Source: Sandaracinobacter neustonicus (GTDB lineage Bacteria > Pseudomonadota > Alphaproteobacteria > Sphingomonadales > Sphingomonadaceae). Taken from it: DNA of 64,000 bases. The notes under the pieces are model-generated. The model searched no databases. It saw only the letters and a list, made by a program, of their open reading frames with translations, and was not told where the DNA came from. Shown here piece after piece: positions 63,491-64,000 of this stretch. A program made the position numbers and the translations under genes. The stretch lies in assembly GCF_006385875.1 (NCBI RefSeq), contig NZ_VFSU01000031.1, positions 36,506-100,505 of the forward strand, written 5' to 3'. The number at the start of each line of letters is the position of its first letter. The first letter of the stretch is position 1.

Positions 63491-64000
63491 GCCTCCGGCG
63501 GCCAAGGGCTTTGCCCTTGGAACCCGTGCCAAGGAAATGATTTCCCTGCACCCTCAACATTAGCGTTGTGCCCGAACTCCCAACGCCGTGCGGGTGATCA
63601 ACCTTGATTGCCTGCGGCGCACCGAAGCCCTCTCCCCCTGTAAGGGGGAGAGATGGAGAGGGGGTGTCACCGGTTGGCCTGATCCGCCAGCGTCCCCACA
63701 CCCCCACCCACAAACCCACCGCCGCCCCAACCCACTCTCCAACCCGCTCAGGCTGAGCTTGTCGAAGCCCCCGAAGCAAAAGCGCAACGGCTAAGCTCGC
63801 AGTCATGCCACATGGGGCTTCGACAAGCTCAGCCTGAGCGGGGGGAGGGGTAATGGGAGACTGCCCCAAAGCGCCGCAGGCAATAACTTCCAACCTAGCG
63901 CCAAGCGGATAGCCCCCACCCCAACCCCTCCCCTACAGGGGAGGGGCTCAGAAAAAGTTCGGGGGTGCAGGGGCGTCACGCCCCTGCCGGGTGGTGGGCA
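63491..64000. repeat. Mosaic repeat island reaching the window end
   Basis: Fills 63455-64000 after the M20 gene. Left: CCTCCGGCGG, CCAAGGGCTTTGCCCTTGG (63502-63520), a damaged AAAT/ATTT hairpin, GCGTTG..CAACGC hairpin, core GATTGCCTGCGGCGC (about 63606-63620), CT/GA hairpin, then the inverted-repeat element (63745-63840), GCGCCGCAGGCAAT (about 63872), the CCCCTCCCC..GGGGAGGGG module (about 63925-63949), and a perfect reversed hairpin with arms GCAGGGGCG/CGCCCCTGC (63967-63987). No gene is seen. Confidence 0.85.

Noticed and set aside
4371..64000. CRISPR arrays among the repeats
   Set aside because: The repeats are dispersed, different modules of different length, not regular direct repeats with unique spacers, and no cas genes are seen.

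Overview
The window is GC-rich bacterial chromosome from an alphaproteobacterium, most likely of the order Sphingomonadales. The evidence is a PEPxxWA-CTERM protein (57288-57962), the alphaproteobacterial order plsX-fabH-ihfA-merR, a large 1551-residue NAD-glutamate dehydrogenase, metZ-apaG, ribosomal protein S6 and L9 genes with long acidic or Gly-Arg-Asp tails, and intergenic repeat families common in sphingomonads. No rRNA, tRNA, phage, insertion sequence or CRISPR array was seen.

Layout from left to right. 0.4-4.4 kb: aroK-aroB-msrB, divergent from a secreted 588-residue protein. 4.9-6.2 kb: the ribosomal operon rpsF-rpsR-rplI. 6.5-7.6 kb: a small accessory patch with an AT-rich orphan gene and a parDE toxin-antitoxin pair. 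7.7-13.2 kb: the giant glutamate dehydrogenase and a PAS-like gene. 13.4-16.9 kb: a sulfur and amide operon (sseA-like, metC-like, amidase) behind a structured leader. 17.6-19.8 kb: nagZ and scpA. 20-24 kb: rpmF, plsX, fabH, ihfA, a merR-type regulator and a ParA-like ATPase. 24.6-26.7 kb: a two-component system. 27-29 kb: an AT-rich orphan, a lysozyme-inhibitor-like lipoprotein and a periplasmic glutathione peroxidase. 29.4-31.9 kb: metZ-apaG-lysR. 32.2-36.1 kb: the riboflavin genes ribD, ribE, ribB-like and ribH. 36.6-38.2 kb: dnaN. 38.3-42.7 kb: a ThuA-like protein, a frameshifted rppH, a lipase, nadK and moaA. 42.9-48.1 kb: a DUF885 peptidase, trpE and a PpiD-like foldase. 48.1-51.2 kb: a 2H phosphoesterase, bamD and recN. 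51.7-59.7 kb: an MBL hydrolase, DUF4230, DUF2490, DUF1289, rpe, heparinase-like, VOC, PEP-CTERM and purH genes. 60.4-63.5 kb: a short-chain dehydrogenase, phhB-like, a zincin and an M20 peptidase.

Genes within operons are tightly packed, often with ATGA, GTGA or TGATG stop-start overlaps. Most are housekeeping genes for shikimate, riboflavin, fatty acid, purine, methionine and NADP synthesis, envelope assembly and DNA maintenance.

The feature that most needs explaining is not a gene. Almost every longer intergenic space holds copies of a mosaic repeat island. Each island carries paired hairpins whose stems vary in sequence but stay complementary (compensatory changes), with an outer box CCTCCGGCGG usually next to the stop codon of a flanking gene. 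Many islands have inverted ends and enclose further palindromes and a roughly 100-base inverted-repeat element. At least eight large copies lie in 64 kb. The function is unknown; candidates are 3'-end RNA structures, terminators, or non-autonomous mobile elements.
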